DNA of 64,000 nucleotides from Gymnogyps californianus (taxonomy: Eukaryota; Chordata; Aves; Accipitriformes; Cathartidae), in assembly GCF_018139145.2 (NCBI RefSeq), contig NC_059481.1, forward strand, positions 10,962,368 through 11,026,367, read 5' to 3'. The notes beneath the pieces were generated by a model. The model was not told where the DNA came from. It worked only from the letters and a program-made list of their open reading frames with translations, and made no database searches. Position 1 is the first letter of the stretch. Every line of letters starts with the position of its first letter. Positions 38,980 to 51,900 of this stretch are shown here, piece by piece. A program made the position numbers and the translations under genes.

Positions 38980-39990
38980 CCCGCGGGCGGGAGGGCGGTT
39001 AGGCCGCTCCTGCTCCCGCACCTCTCGCCCGGGCAGTGCTCCCTCAGGGGGGGTCTGCTCTCATCTCGATGCGACCTGTGACCGGCAGACCGCGGGCAGC
39101 AACCCCTGGAGGCCGGGCAGGGGTTGCCGTCACCCCCCGCCGGGCTGACGCGCTCTAAACGCTGTGTTTCAGCTCCACCCTCCGGCTCAGCCGCGAGCGG
39201 TGAGCGGGCGGCGCAGCCGGTGCCAGCTCAGCCACGGCAGGGCCCGCTGCCCGCTCTGGGAGGAGGGCAGCGGCGGGCAGGCAAGGCCGGGGACTGAGGG
39301 AGCGCCTCTCGCACAGCCACGGCCGCCCGCCGGCGCGGCCACCTCCGAGGCTCCTGCCCGTCCCTTACGGCGCGGCGCCATCACGGCGGGCCCCCGCGCC
39401 CGGCTCCCTGAGGGATCGGGCCCGCAGCAGGCGGGGCGGGGCGGGGCGGACCCAAGCCCGCGAGCTCTTCCCGCTCCGCCCCCAGCGGGTGGTGCAGCGC
39501 CTCCTGCTGCCGGGCAGGCGCGCCCCGGAAGTACGCGGTGAGGCCGGCGAGGACCGCGGGCCGGCCGGGCCCTTCCCTTCCGGGCGGCGGCGGGGAGCGG
39601 GTCGTCAGCGGGAGCCGCCATGAGCGACGTGGTGGAGCGGACGCTGAGCATGCTGCCCGGGCTGCTGGGGCAGCACGACCCGGGCGCCGGGCCGGGCGGC
39701 GCCGGCGGCCTTGGCAGGGTTTCGGCTACCTCGCGGCTCGGGAGCCTCATCCGGAGCATCACGGCGCTCACCTCCAAGCATGTACGGGCTGCGGGCGGCG
39801 CCCCGGGGCGGGCCGGACCGGGCCTCCTGCTCCTCCCGCCGCGTCGAAGCGGGCGGGCCCGGGCCTTACTCCTCTCCCTTCCCGCCCCCCGGCCTCCCTG
39901 AGGTGCCGGCGCGGTCCCGTGGGGCGCTGCGCTGCGCGCGCCGTGCGCGGTGGCGGGGCGCCGGCGTCTGCCCTCAGGCGCGGGGCTGGG
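38980..39990 (+). promoter_or_regulatory. CpG-island promoter of AP4E1
   Basis: The GC-rich, CpG-dense block spans about 640 bp upstream of the start codon, exon 1 and the first part of intron 1. It contains overlapping GGGGCGGGGC boxes (SP1-type) near 39433-39449 and an ETS/GABP-type CCGGAAGT at 39525-39532, about 90 bp before the ATG. There is no TATA box, as expected for a housekeeping gene. The transcription start probably lies near the ETS site (inference). Confidence 0.75.
39620..39781 (+). CDS. AP4E1: AP4E1 coding exon 1 (residues 1-54)
   Basis: Reads MSDVVERTLSMLPGLLGQHD and ends SLIRSITALTSKH, matching human MSDIVEKTL...SLVRGITALTSKH. The middle is a glycine-rich, variable stretch. 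Donor CAT|GTACGG, phase 0. Confidence 0.95.
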
Positions 39991-42900
39991 TCTTGCTGAG
40001 CTCCGGAACCCGACGATAAACCTCGTTGCCATGCGTGTTCATGGCTTCCCGCGTTATGCTGTTCTGTGCGGGGCATGGTATGGGAGAGCACGGCCGCAAA
40101 GCATTGCCTTCTGTGCTCGAAACGGAGCACTCCGGTGTTACTACCGTAAATGAGGTGTACGCTGGTTTTGAGAAGACTGTGGAATACTGTTAAATTAACA
40201 TGTCTTCTTTGACTTTTGTTTCATGTTTTGCCTCCAAAATTTATGCGAGATTAAAATAGGAAGTTTAATTTCTCTAGGAAGAAGAAAAATTAATCCAGCA
40301 GGAGCTAACCAGTTTGAAAGCAACAGTTTCAGCCCCCACCACAACACTTGTAAGTTCTGTTAGCGGTTACAGGCTGTGGGAACAGCAGTCCAAAGGTGAA
40401 GAAAAACAGTGTTCTTGCTCTTTTTGCCAGGTGGAATGTACACGTTACATGAGTTATAGATATTTAATCATCAGCATTAAAAGGTACCAATGTCTGTGGT
40501 TTTGCAGCACGGTTAAAGTAGTGAGGACACTGTAATTCTCTTTGATATGAATAAACTGTAACAATATTGCACCCAGAGGCTGTCATTCTATAGTTTCTGA
40601 AATAATGCAGACAAAAAAGCTAGGTGATGAACTGCTTCCATCAAATAATGTCCTTTGCAGGCTGACATTGTTCTTATAATTAAGTTGTGCTGTATATGAA
40701 GCTGTGCTTAGTTGTATGTACTGTTGCTCATGTCTGAGTTGCAGGAGTTGATATATTCTGGTTTGAGTTGGTTCATGCGTATCTTAGTCCCATGAGTGAG
40801 AATTTTTGAAGGGAAAAAACAAAGTTTTACCTCACACATAGTGAAGACCCATCCTAGGTCAGTGTAGTGATTGATAAAAAGTAATTTGCATTAGCGGTGT
40901 GATCATCTAGCACCTCAGGTAATTCATATTTTTTATGTTAGTCATAATTAATGTACTGTTGATCACATGCATGCTAATCAAAATAAGATAACATCCTTAA
41001 GGGTAGTATATGGGGAGTTCTGCTTTTACAGTCAAAAATTAATACTGATTCGCAGAAGAGGTTCATAGCAAATGAAAAATTACGAGTACCCTGATTTTAG
41101 AAAATGTGTGTGAATGCACGTATGTTTCTATCAGACAAAGTCCTCTACTTCATTAGAGCAGTGAAGAGGAGCATAAAACATGGCTGACTTAAAATTCTCA
41201 ATAATTTATTTTTGGTATTTCAGAGACTGATGAAAGAATGTATGGTGAGACTCATATATTGTGAAATGCTGGGGTACGAGTCTTCCTTTGGATATATCCA
41301 TGCCATCAAGCTTGCACAGCAAGGAAATCTTTTGGAGAAAAGAGTCGGTATGTGCATGGAGCTGTAGCCTTAATAATATTCTCAAACTGTATTTTTAAAG
41401 TTTCTTAGGATTTATAATTCATGTAAAAATACAACTTAAAATGCTCTTCTACTTTCTTGGTCTTGTTTTGTAGTCTCTCACTCCTCTTTGAAAATAACTA
41501 AATCCCTAGTTTGTGAGCTGCTCTATATCTGCTTGTAGAACAGAAGGCAGGGGAAATTAATTTATTTTAAATCATCAGTTGTTCTTTCATTGTTTTGAAT
41601 TATGGCACCAATAAACATGTAATTTACGAGAAATTTTGTTAAAAAACACATCAAGCTGAAAATGAGTTTCTGTCAGGATCTGGTTTCTTTTTCAAGTACT
41701 GTACTACAAGATTAGACAAAGATGTTCATGTCAGACATTTGTCAGACAAATATTTTCTGTTTTGGTGCTTGTAGGATTTTTTTAGTTTAGAAACAGTTGT
41801 GGGAAATGAGGCAAATAGGGAGATCCTTATAGCATAGGTGCAGAAGTTCCTGAGGACATCTGAAAGGCTAGTTCAGATTTCTTGGAAATTTCATGCCGTT
41901 GTGATTTCCTTGCCTGCCAGTGTGGCTATTAACTTGTTTCCAGTAGATTTAGTTTGAAGTAGCTGTCAGCCTGTTTCGTCTGGAGAATTTCCTTGCAGTT
42001 GCCGATTCAGCTGCCTAGTGAAGACATTTCTTCTTGTTTGCAGAAAAAACGGTTTAACTCCAAGCAATACTACGTCTGCATATGTAGAAGCAAGGCAGTG
42101 TCTTGCGGGATATGCTTGTTTGATATCCTTTGTTTGAATTTCATCTGGATCATCCACTCAAGTATTGGAGTTTCTGAGAGAATGCATTACAAGTGATGAT
42201 TTAAGTTGCTTTATCCCTGAGTAATGAAAGCCAGTGTGCAGGTGCTCTCTGGTAGGGATTAAGAAATTCTGTCTTCACCAAACCTGGGAGGGCAGGTTGG
42301 TAAGCTGTTTTGAAGAAAACTTTGTGACCTCTCTAAGTGTCAAGAACCAATGTGTCTTGTTATTAATCAATTTGAGACCTAGGGCTCTTATTGAGAAGGC
42401 TTTGGTGAAGCAGCGTTTCTTTCTTTTTTTTTTTTTTTTTTTTTTTTAATATGTGGGTGGCTTGAAGTTCTCTGGACACAAAGCACCCTTAAGCTTTGAT
42501 CTGGTAAAAGGTTGTTATGGAGAGTGTGTGTGTGGCTTTTGTTTTTTGTTGTTGTTGTTCTGCAGTTAGGTGCAATATATGAGGATGACCTTGTCTGTTC
42601 TTGGTGCAATATACCAAGGTTTGTATTAAGGAGTTGTTGTCAGTTGATCCAATCAAGATGGGTTACTCTTTTACCCGATGTGAGCCTCAGTGAATGAGAG
42701 CAAACTACGTTTTTGCAGGTGTGCTAGGCTGATCAAGTCCATAGTTTCACAAGCAGATAGATCAATCTGATAGTACAGTTATTTGTATCTAAGTTGTTCA
42801 TTTTGATCCCTAAGCCCTGAATAAACCAAGACCTTTTTTAAGATCCATTTCTGTTATACAAATATTGTCATGAGTTGTGGCACACCCTAGCCACACACAT

Positions 42901-45900
42901 GAGCAACTGTCATCCAATAGTGTGGTTTTTTGTTGGGTTTTTGTAACTGAGTTAACTCTTCTTGTATTACAGTCTTAAGTTTTCTATCTTGAAGTTGCGT
43001 ATTGCTTGAAAGTAGTAATGGAGGCTGCTTTCTTTTATAGGTTACTTGGCAGTTTCTTTATTTCTACATGAAAATCATGAACTGCTACTTCTACTTGTGA
43101 ACACAGTTGTGAAGGTACAGTGTTTTTGGAGGTCTGGAGGTAAACTAAACTTGGACCAATTCTTCCTGTTTTGTGTCACGCAACATCTAAGCTATGTACT
43201 CATTAGTTCTATCTTGCTCTCTTAAAGTTGCTGTTTCTTTGGTTAGCAGTGAAAATTTGAAATGGCTTTCCCTGGCTTTTTAATTTAATCTTGGCATTCC
43301 TGCTCTTGAAGCCATATTTTTAATTTTTTTCAAAGGAGATAGACCATAAAATTTCCTTTTAAAATGTACCATGCAGCCATATTTCAATGTAAATTTTTGC
43401 TTTTAGCTGACAGCAAGTATCTGTTGGCTTGAGTTCTTTTGATAATTTTGATAGAAAATGGAAATAGGCTTTGGAGTGACACTGAAAATCTATTACCTAA
43501 TAATATTTTGTAGGTGTCATCTTCTGTATTACTGCCTCTTACATGGAGCAATTGTGACTTAGTATAACTCTTTTTGCGTAATGATTACTTTTATATTACA
43601 GTAGGCCAAAGTCACATAAATTATAGACTGAAAGTGATGCTCATTTTGTTGTTGTGATTGAAAACTGTTTTATAATATCTACTATTTTTAATTGTGTTTG
43701 AGACAGAGTGTGAATTTTTATTCTTTCTTTTGTAGAACGTTATGTGTAATTTGCATTCGCTTCTTAGGGAGTAGGTAATGTCTTATTTTAGTGTACAAAT
43801 ATGTAATTGGTAGTATTATTGAGCTTGCTCTTTTTTCCTTTTTTTTTTTTTTTTAAATTCTTTGGGCTAGATCAAAGGCACTAGAGAGAATACTGTTGAA
43901 TTCTGTGAGAAGTGACTCATCCCACTGATCCAGCTGGGGACTCAGCATAGTTTTGCAATCATTAAACTATTTCAGTAAACAAACATTGATTATAGCTCTA
44001 TGTGTTAATCTTGCATACATTTAAAATATGAATGTAGTTCTATAACATGAGTGTGAGGAGCTGCTTGTTCCTTCTTCCTGTATAAGAGAAGAAAAGAAAC
44101 CGGTTAGCTCAGTGAGAGCTGACACTTCTCAAACATGAGCAGACAACAGAATGGCTGGCAGCAGGATGCTTGCTGTAGGTGGGCTGTGTAGGTGGGCTAG
44201 AGCCAGCCTGCTTGTGAAAGATTTGGGGTATGTCTGTGCAGAATTTAAAAGTCTAAATAAAAAATTACTGTCTTATTTCAATGATTGTAACAGGACTTAC
44301 AGAGCACTAATCTAGTAGAGGTGTGCATGGCATTAACCATTGTCAGCCAGATCTTTCCACGGGAAATGATTCCAGCTGTTCTTCCCCTAATAGAAGACAA
44401 GCTCCAGCATTCTAAGTATGTATTCATTTACAGAATTTCAAGTGATCTTTTACAGTTCAATGACTTACTTTTGTAGGTAGTTTTAGTAAACTGGTGTTTT
44501 TTCTCTGAGTTGGTCTTTCTAATCATTACCTTCAGAAATTGTTCCTCTCCTAGTTTTTCTCTTGGATTCGTGTCTCATTTAATTGCAGTCTTGACTGAGT
44601 ATTACATAGGTATTCATTGAATTTATCTGCTGGAGTCCTTTTAACAAATATGTGGATGAAGAAGTGTTTTTAGAGTAAGTGGAGAAACAGATTAGGATCC
44701 TTGAAGTACTTCACTGATAATTTTTTTTTAATAAAGCTCTTTATAGAAATTTTGTTGATAAAAGTGTGTCTGCAGATATCAATACCCTTGAATTGTTTGA
44801 TTCTTAATTTATAACATCCCATACACAGAGGGTAACAATATAAGTGTTGATTACAAAAGGAACTGCAGAATGAACTGACTCAGTAACTTCTAGACAGGTA
44901 CTTTTTGGAGCTGCACATGTGACCACAACAGATTAGCAGTGTCCAATTTCATTGTTTATTTGGTGGCCATTCTTTTGAACTGTCAATCTGACATCAAGTC
45001 CTACTATGTTTTTAAGTTTGCTTTGTCACTTCCTCACTTAGATGGTATTTGCAAAGTCATTTGTTATCAAATATGTAAAACATGGGTTCTCATCTCTCTC
45101 CAAATCATGATGTTCTGATGGTTGGCCACATAATTTTACATTGCTGTAGAAATAAAAAGTGCAAGTTGTTTTGTTAAGTCAAGTACTTAAAATACACAAG
45201 CAACTTCATTTTGTTTTGTGTGAATCTCATTTCTCCTCAGGGAAATTATCCGAAGAAAAGCTGTTCAAGCTTTATATAAATTCTATCTCATTGCCCCTAA
45301 CCAAGTTCAGCATATTCATGATAAGTTCCGGAAAGCCTTATGTGACAGGGACGCTGGAGTCATGGCTGCTTCTTTGCATATTTATCTTCAAATGATTAAG
45401 GTAGGCAAAGAATTAGAAGCACAACTGAACTTAGGAGCGATTTTTATATATATTTTTTTTATTATTTTAAATACACAGTGTACTGTACAGAAGTTTTGCA
45501 GAAAAAACGTAATCATTAGAAAAGTTAATTTATGTGATCATGGGTATCTGTATTATGTTTGTGCTAGCTCTCCATTTACCTTGACAGATCCACTTCTTGC
45601 ATGATCTGGATGCTCAGCATTATTGGCATCCTTAGCTAGCGGATCTAACTTCTACAATGTGTTAAAGGGTTTGCTGAAATTTGCTTGTAAACTTTTTTTT
45701 TCTGTTACCTTCAAGTTACATTCACTCCCTTTGCAAATGTGTGAGAAAATAGCACAGGTTTAAAGTGAGGAGCTTACAGGTGTTGGGGGATGAGACTAGA
45801 AGTATGATTTAAAGAAATGAAACCATCAGTGTAGGTATTTTGATCTTACTCAAGTTGTGGATTATTTTTACTTTTGAGGTGCTGTATCAAAAGATTTGAA

Positions 45901-48900
45901 TTGTATTTCTTTTTCATTATGTAGGAAAACTCATCTGGATACAAGGACTTGACTGGGAGTTTTGTAACCATCCTAAAGCAGGTAGTGGGAGGAAAGCTCC
46001 CTATTGACTTCAACTATCACAGCGTGCCAGCACCATGGTTACAAATTCAGCTTTTAAGAATATTGGGACTGTTAGGAAAAGATGATCCAAGGTAACCAGA
46101 TTTTTCCCTGTAATTAATATTTTGAAGGTACAAAGAATATAGTCATGACCTGTACCTCATAGACAGCTTTCTGTTTGTTTTGGTTTGTTTTTTTTTAATA
46201 AGAGGATTTCAGTGTTGAACTTCTTATACATTTGTTACTAACCAATACAGTGAGCAGATACTTTTTAAACTGCAAAATTAGTTTCTTAGCTTCTGGATTG
46301 GCTAAACAATTGATTTTTGTGTAATATGCTTGAAATATATTTTTGCTGGGACTTCTGTTACTAGGTTACCAAACAACTGTGTGAAAATCCAGAGTAAAGA
46401 TATTTTAAAAAGTGGTGTCATTTTGTGAGGACCTAGTTGTCTGTGATCCTTTTCCTGTTGATGTTTTATTTTTTATACAAGCAGTGAGGGAAGTGTTTTT
46501 ATTCTTGTGATATGGTAAATGTTTCTTTTGAAAGCTGCAAACATCTTGTTAGATGCCGTTTAGAAACATGTTATAGAGCTCTTCCATGTTAAAGCAAATC
46601 TGTGGATATGAATAATTCGTGTTACAGATTTCAGCTGTGGCAAAAAAAGACTACATGCTTGTTACTGCTGCAAATAATTTTAAATTTTTTTTTCTTGTTA
46701 AACAGGACAAGCGAATTGATGTATGATGTTCTAGACGAATCTTTAAGAAGAGCAGAGATCAATCATAATATTACATATGGTGGGTGATGCTATTTTATGT
46801 AATTATCAGTATTTGGAGAGATTGAAAATGTGAGTAGTTGATTGTGCTAAAATACTTATGCAGTACTTTTGAAAAATCTAATTATATTTTTAATAAACAA
46901 GTGTATTCTTAAGTGTCCAATTAGTAAATTGTAAAACAAGTGATACATTGCTGTGCAGCGCAGTTTTTTCTCATTGAAGTAAAACGTTTTTATTTACTGG
47001 GAATTCATCTTGACTCAAAAGCTTCTATCCTATGTTTACATTGTCCTTGCCCTTAAATACAGAAAGTCTTAATGTACAGTACAGCTTCTTCATGAAAGCT
47101 TTTATTGAACATTGCTTAAGTTGAAATAAATGATAAAAGAAAAATCCTAGTGATACAGCTCTGTTTATTAGAAATGCTTGGATCTTCTTTTCACTGCCCT
47201 GAGAAAGGCAATAAAGTGTGCAAGAGTGACAGCATGAGTCCTTTACAGCTGTGTAGGGCTTTTCCTCTAGCCACAGTTAATAAAAATTACACCTGCAGAG
47301 TTCAATGATAGTGGTGCCTGTGAAAAGGTGTTTTTGGCACACATCTCAAATTAAAATTTCTAGAACGTGGTAGAAGGCTATGTTAATTTCATTATCTTCT
47401 CAGTAGAGAAAGCTGTATTTGTTGCTAGAACAAAGGAAAAGGAATAGTTGCACTGTCAATTTTTGTTCTAATAAAACGTCGAGCAATTTATTTGGATTTT
47501 TCTTTGCCTTCCCCTCCCTAGACACACAGATCTGATGTTCTAGAACCCTGCATTAAGAGCTGTTTCACTATTAAAAAAAACTAACCCCCCCATTATTTTT
47601 TTTTGTTGAAATAAAGCCCCATAGATGTTGCCAAAGTACCTGTGCTAATGGAATGGAAAGAAAATTGAGACTTTTTTAAAACAACACTGAGGGGGGGGAA
47701 AGAAAGGAACATGGCTTAAAGCTCTAGATGTCTAATGCTTACTTGATACATACTTTGTAAAGCATTGTGTAAGCTTCGCTTCCACTAAAAAGGGGAGCTT
47801 TGGGGAAGTATTGTCCTTTAGTAAATAATAAATGAGGAAGCGTAGACGCTTAGTGTATTCAGTTTATTGCTTCTACTCTTTCAGGCAAGAACATACAAGA
47901 TATTGGGAGGTGTGTTGCCTTATAATACAGAGAATTTGCACTTGCAGTTGCTAAGAGTTAAATTTGTTTTAAGTGCTTAAGGGGGCAAAGTGGGCAGTTT
48001 ATTATGATTTATACAAGGACATAGAATTTAGGTATGTAGTTTTTGTTCACATATAAGCTTTTTATAAAGCTTTAGTTGATGATCCCAGACAAAAGAAAAA
48101 TGGAATTCTGAGTGATTACTCTTTCTTACACAAAGTCCTTGGTTATTGCGTGTTTCTTGCTTCTTGTAGGCAACTGAGTTGTTAATTGTTAGTCTTTCTC
48201 AGATTTAGTTTTGTAATGCTTAAGAAGAGTAGGTGGTTGTCTATTGGATGATACAATTAGAGACTGAATTAGAAGAACAACTGAAAATTACATCGTGATT
48301 TTAAATGCCAGTTAACTTGAGGAGAGTAACTTGGTCTGAACCTTTGCCCAAATTGCTGCCACGAAGGATTAATTACTTTTTGTGTGTTGTTCAGTTTACT
48401 TTTAGCTTTTTCTCAAACAACTATACAAAGTTATTTTTTTAATAAGAATGTTCTTGGGATGATTTTGGCTGTTGGTAGTAGCTAAGAAATCGTATGAATT
48501 ATTGAAAAATATTTTGTCTCAAATCCTGTATAGTTGCCCATTGGCTTTCTAAAGACCATCCAGTCCAGTCCCTTGAGCAACTATAGGAGACTTCAAGGTT
48601 GGAAGAACTTTAAGGACAGAAAGTTGTATGCACAATGGCAAAGGCTAATAAAAAATATGTATATACTAAAGGAGATAGTCTTTCATCATGTTTTCACTTA
48701 TGTCAGTAGGTACTCTGCAGTTAGATTCAGTGGGGGTGGGACAGCACTGCAGTTCCTTGATACAGTCAACGAGCTTGTTTGCTTGTTAAAAATTTTTGCA
48801 TTATAGAAGTATTTAATACACATTAATTACGTGTCTCTTTTTCACCCTCCACAGCCATCTTGTTTGAATGTGTCCAAACAATTTATACAATTTATCCCAA

Positions 48901-51900
48901 ATCTGAACTACTTGAAAAGGCTGCCAAGTGCATTGGAAAATTTGTTTTGTCACCCAAAATTAATTTGAAATACTTAGGTAAGGATACCTGATTTCATTAA
49001 GATGTTTTTAATTTGGTCATAGTAGTATACATTCTCTTATATCACTTCCAATCACTCATATTCTAGGTTTAAAGGCTCTGACCTATGTTATCCAGCAGGA
49101 TCCTAATCTGGCACTTCAGCACCAGATGACAATAATTGAATGTCTGGACCATCCAGATCCCATTATTAAAAGGGAGGTCAGTGAATTTTTAAACATCAAA
49201 AATCAAGTTAATTTTTAAGATGGGTGATCAATTTTCTAAAATGAGTAGCATAAAAGGCATATTATGTCTCGGTTACTGTGAGAGAGCAGTTACAAACAAT
49301 GTGACAAGCTGTGTAGGTAAGCAGTGTATTTCATTTAAGACTTGTCAAATAAAGACAGTTGCTCAATTTGATATCATACTAAAGTGTTTCTGTTTGCCTG
49401 CTTCCTTTTTTTGAGTCCTCAGAGCCAATTAAATAGATTTTTTGCTTTCTCTTTCAGACTTTAGAGCTTCTCTATAGAATTACAAATGGACAGAATGTAA
49501 TTGTCATAGTTCAGAAGATGCTTGACTACTTAAAAGAAAGCAGAGAAGAATATGCTATCATCAACTTAGTTGGCAAAATAGCAGAACTAGCTGAGAAATA
49601 TCCTTTTATTTTTCTGAACTAGCTGAGAAATATCCTTTTATTTTTCTGAAACTTTGGAGTCAGAGCTCAGGCAAATGCAGCATTTGTGCCTTTCAAAGCA
49701 TCCTTCGTGATCTTTTGAAGTAGGAAGTGCTACAGCTGTGCTTTCTGCTCTTTCAAATGCAAAAAAAAAAAAAGGCAAAAGAAAATGCATACAAAAATGA
49801 CCACAGTGTTTCTTGTATTTCACTGGGAGAAAGTAATGGTACTTAAAATACTTTATTTTGGCTTTGGAGTTTAGCATTAAAACCTTGTGTTTTTAATTTA
49901 AAACTTTGAAGTCGTACACCACTGCATGGGGAGAGGTGCCTCAGTGCTGCATTGAGTGCTGTTCTGTAATTGTGGGAGTGATCTTCCTATCGGAGAACTC
50001 TTCATTGGTGTATGGATTTTAAGAATAACACGCTTTCATAGAAATAAAGAAAAGATGCCAAACTATGACAAAAAGACGGAAGTGATGATTAGGGATTTGG
50101 CATATGGTGGATATTGCTGTTAGACTTGCCATTGCCTGATTTTCTGTATGTGTTCTTGTCTGATACTTTGAGTTGTAAGCTCTTTATAACAGAGAGCTAC
50201 CTTACCGTCCTATTTGTACACTGCTTTGCACAGAGTAGTGTACAAAAAAAGCTGTGTTGTCATGCATTATGAAAAAATAAAAAAATAATATTAATGTTTC
50301 TGTGCTGTTGAAAATTTCCATTCAGTGAGTGTGCATTTTCAGGATTTGTTTGAGGGAAGGCAGAAGCTAACTTCCAAAGTTAGCAAAGGCTCATCACATT
50401 TTAAATATATAAAAAAAGCAATGTTGCCTTCTGTGGAGTACTTCAAAATGTTTATTGTTTTTTAGTAAAGCAACAGCAAAACACTGCTGAAAAGAAGAGC
50501 TAGTCTATCACTTATCAAGTGACATTGGGTAAACAAACTCAAAAGATCACGCTGGAAAGCTAGCACAGAACAAGTATGAACTTAAAATACAGTAGGATGG
50601 GTTTCCAGAGCTAAATCCTTGTGTGAACGTGTCTGTTCGTACTGCGTGAAGTCTACTTAAACTCTTATTTTTCACTCTACCATTTATTCATGCACAACTT
50701 AAGATGTATTGGTGGACAAGCCAGCAAATTGCACATAATGGATAGCTGTTAAGGTCATGCGCAGGCTTTTTCAACAGGGCAGTAACTTAAGACTTCTCTA
50801 CCTGACTGCCAGTTTTCATGAAGTTTACAGGAAACACTTTATAAAAGATACAGGAAACACTTTATAAAAGATACAGGAATGTTTCCTCTTCAGTTAGATT
50901 GAGCTGATATTTGGCCATCAGGCCTCCAACTTACTGAGGAGAGCAAGATGGGTAGCTTATTTGTGGAAAATTTGTTTCCTTAGGAAACACACTAAAAAAG
51001 AAAGAAAAAGTTATGCCTTAGCACTTCATTCCTTAACATCTGGATACATATGCCCCTGACAATGAGTGGTTCATCCAAACAATGAATGCTGTGTTTTCAG
51101 TTGGAGGTGACGTTGTGCATCCTGATATCCCAAACAACTTTCTGAGGCTGTTGGCTGAAGGTGAGTAACTCCCTGAATGCTCTGAAGAATCAAACGTGTT
51201 CCTTAATCATCTGGCTTTTTTTCTTAAAATGCACTTTGAAATATTTGATGGGAGGTGTTATTTGTGTTTCAGGCAAAGTATATATTGTTTTCTATCTAGG
51301 ATTTGATGATGGAAAAGATGATGATCAGCTACGGATGTATGCAGTACAGTCTTATTTAGCATTACTTGAAGAGGAAGGTGCATTGTATCCACAGAAATTC
51401 CTTCAAGTTATGAGTTGGGTAAGGTAGACACATGGTCAAAATTGAATACATAGATAGAAGGAAACTGTCAAAGGTGGTGATGTTTTTAATAAATATTTTA
51501 AACTGTTTCATTTTTAGTCATGAATATTCTGTTTTTACTTGAAGTCAAGATAATATGCTGAAATCTATTTTTAGTGACCTCTTTTGGTGCCCGAGGACTA
51601 CTTAGCTTGTCATAGTTTGTGGAGAAGCTGACTTGCTCTCTTTAAGGCAGGTGACTACTGGAATGGCTTAGCAGCCACATGAATCTGACTGCATGCTGAG
51701 AGCCTTTCTGCCTTCATCAGAATTAGGCCACATGTGGTTGTGAAATGCATTTTTAGCCTTGCAGATGACTGGCTAAGTGCTATGCTAGTGTTGTCTGGTA
51801 CCTGGGTAAGCTTCAGCTTCCACCCAAGGAAGAGGCTGCAGTATGAGCAAATCATGTTTTGTAAGGGCCTAATTGCTATGTTTAGCTTTCTTTTCAAGAC

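Noticed and set aside
39187..40032. 281-codon open frame antisense to AP4E1 exon 1
   Set aside because: It is a GC-rich shadow of the AP4E1 CpG island. The sense strand carries the conserved AP4E1 start with a strong Kozak context.
44098..44140. tRNA-like A-box (ccggttagctcagtgag)
   Set aside because: No B-box (GGTTCGANTCC type) follows at tRNA spacing and no cloverleaf can be drawn, so it is a chance match.
48540..48620. CR1 LINE 3'-end-like text (gaccatccagtccagtccc)
   Set aside because: Only about 20 bases resemble CR1, and the terminal 8-bp repeat is missing. Not supportable without a library search.
49616..49630. Second copy of exon 11's end as a real exon extension
   Set aside because: It would shift the frame and reach an in-frame TAG, whereas the first donor joins perfectly to exon 12.
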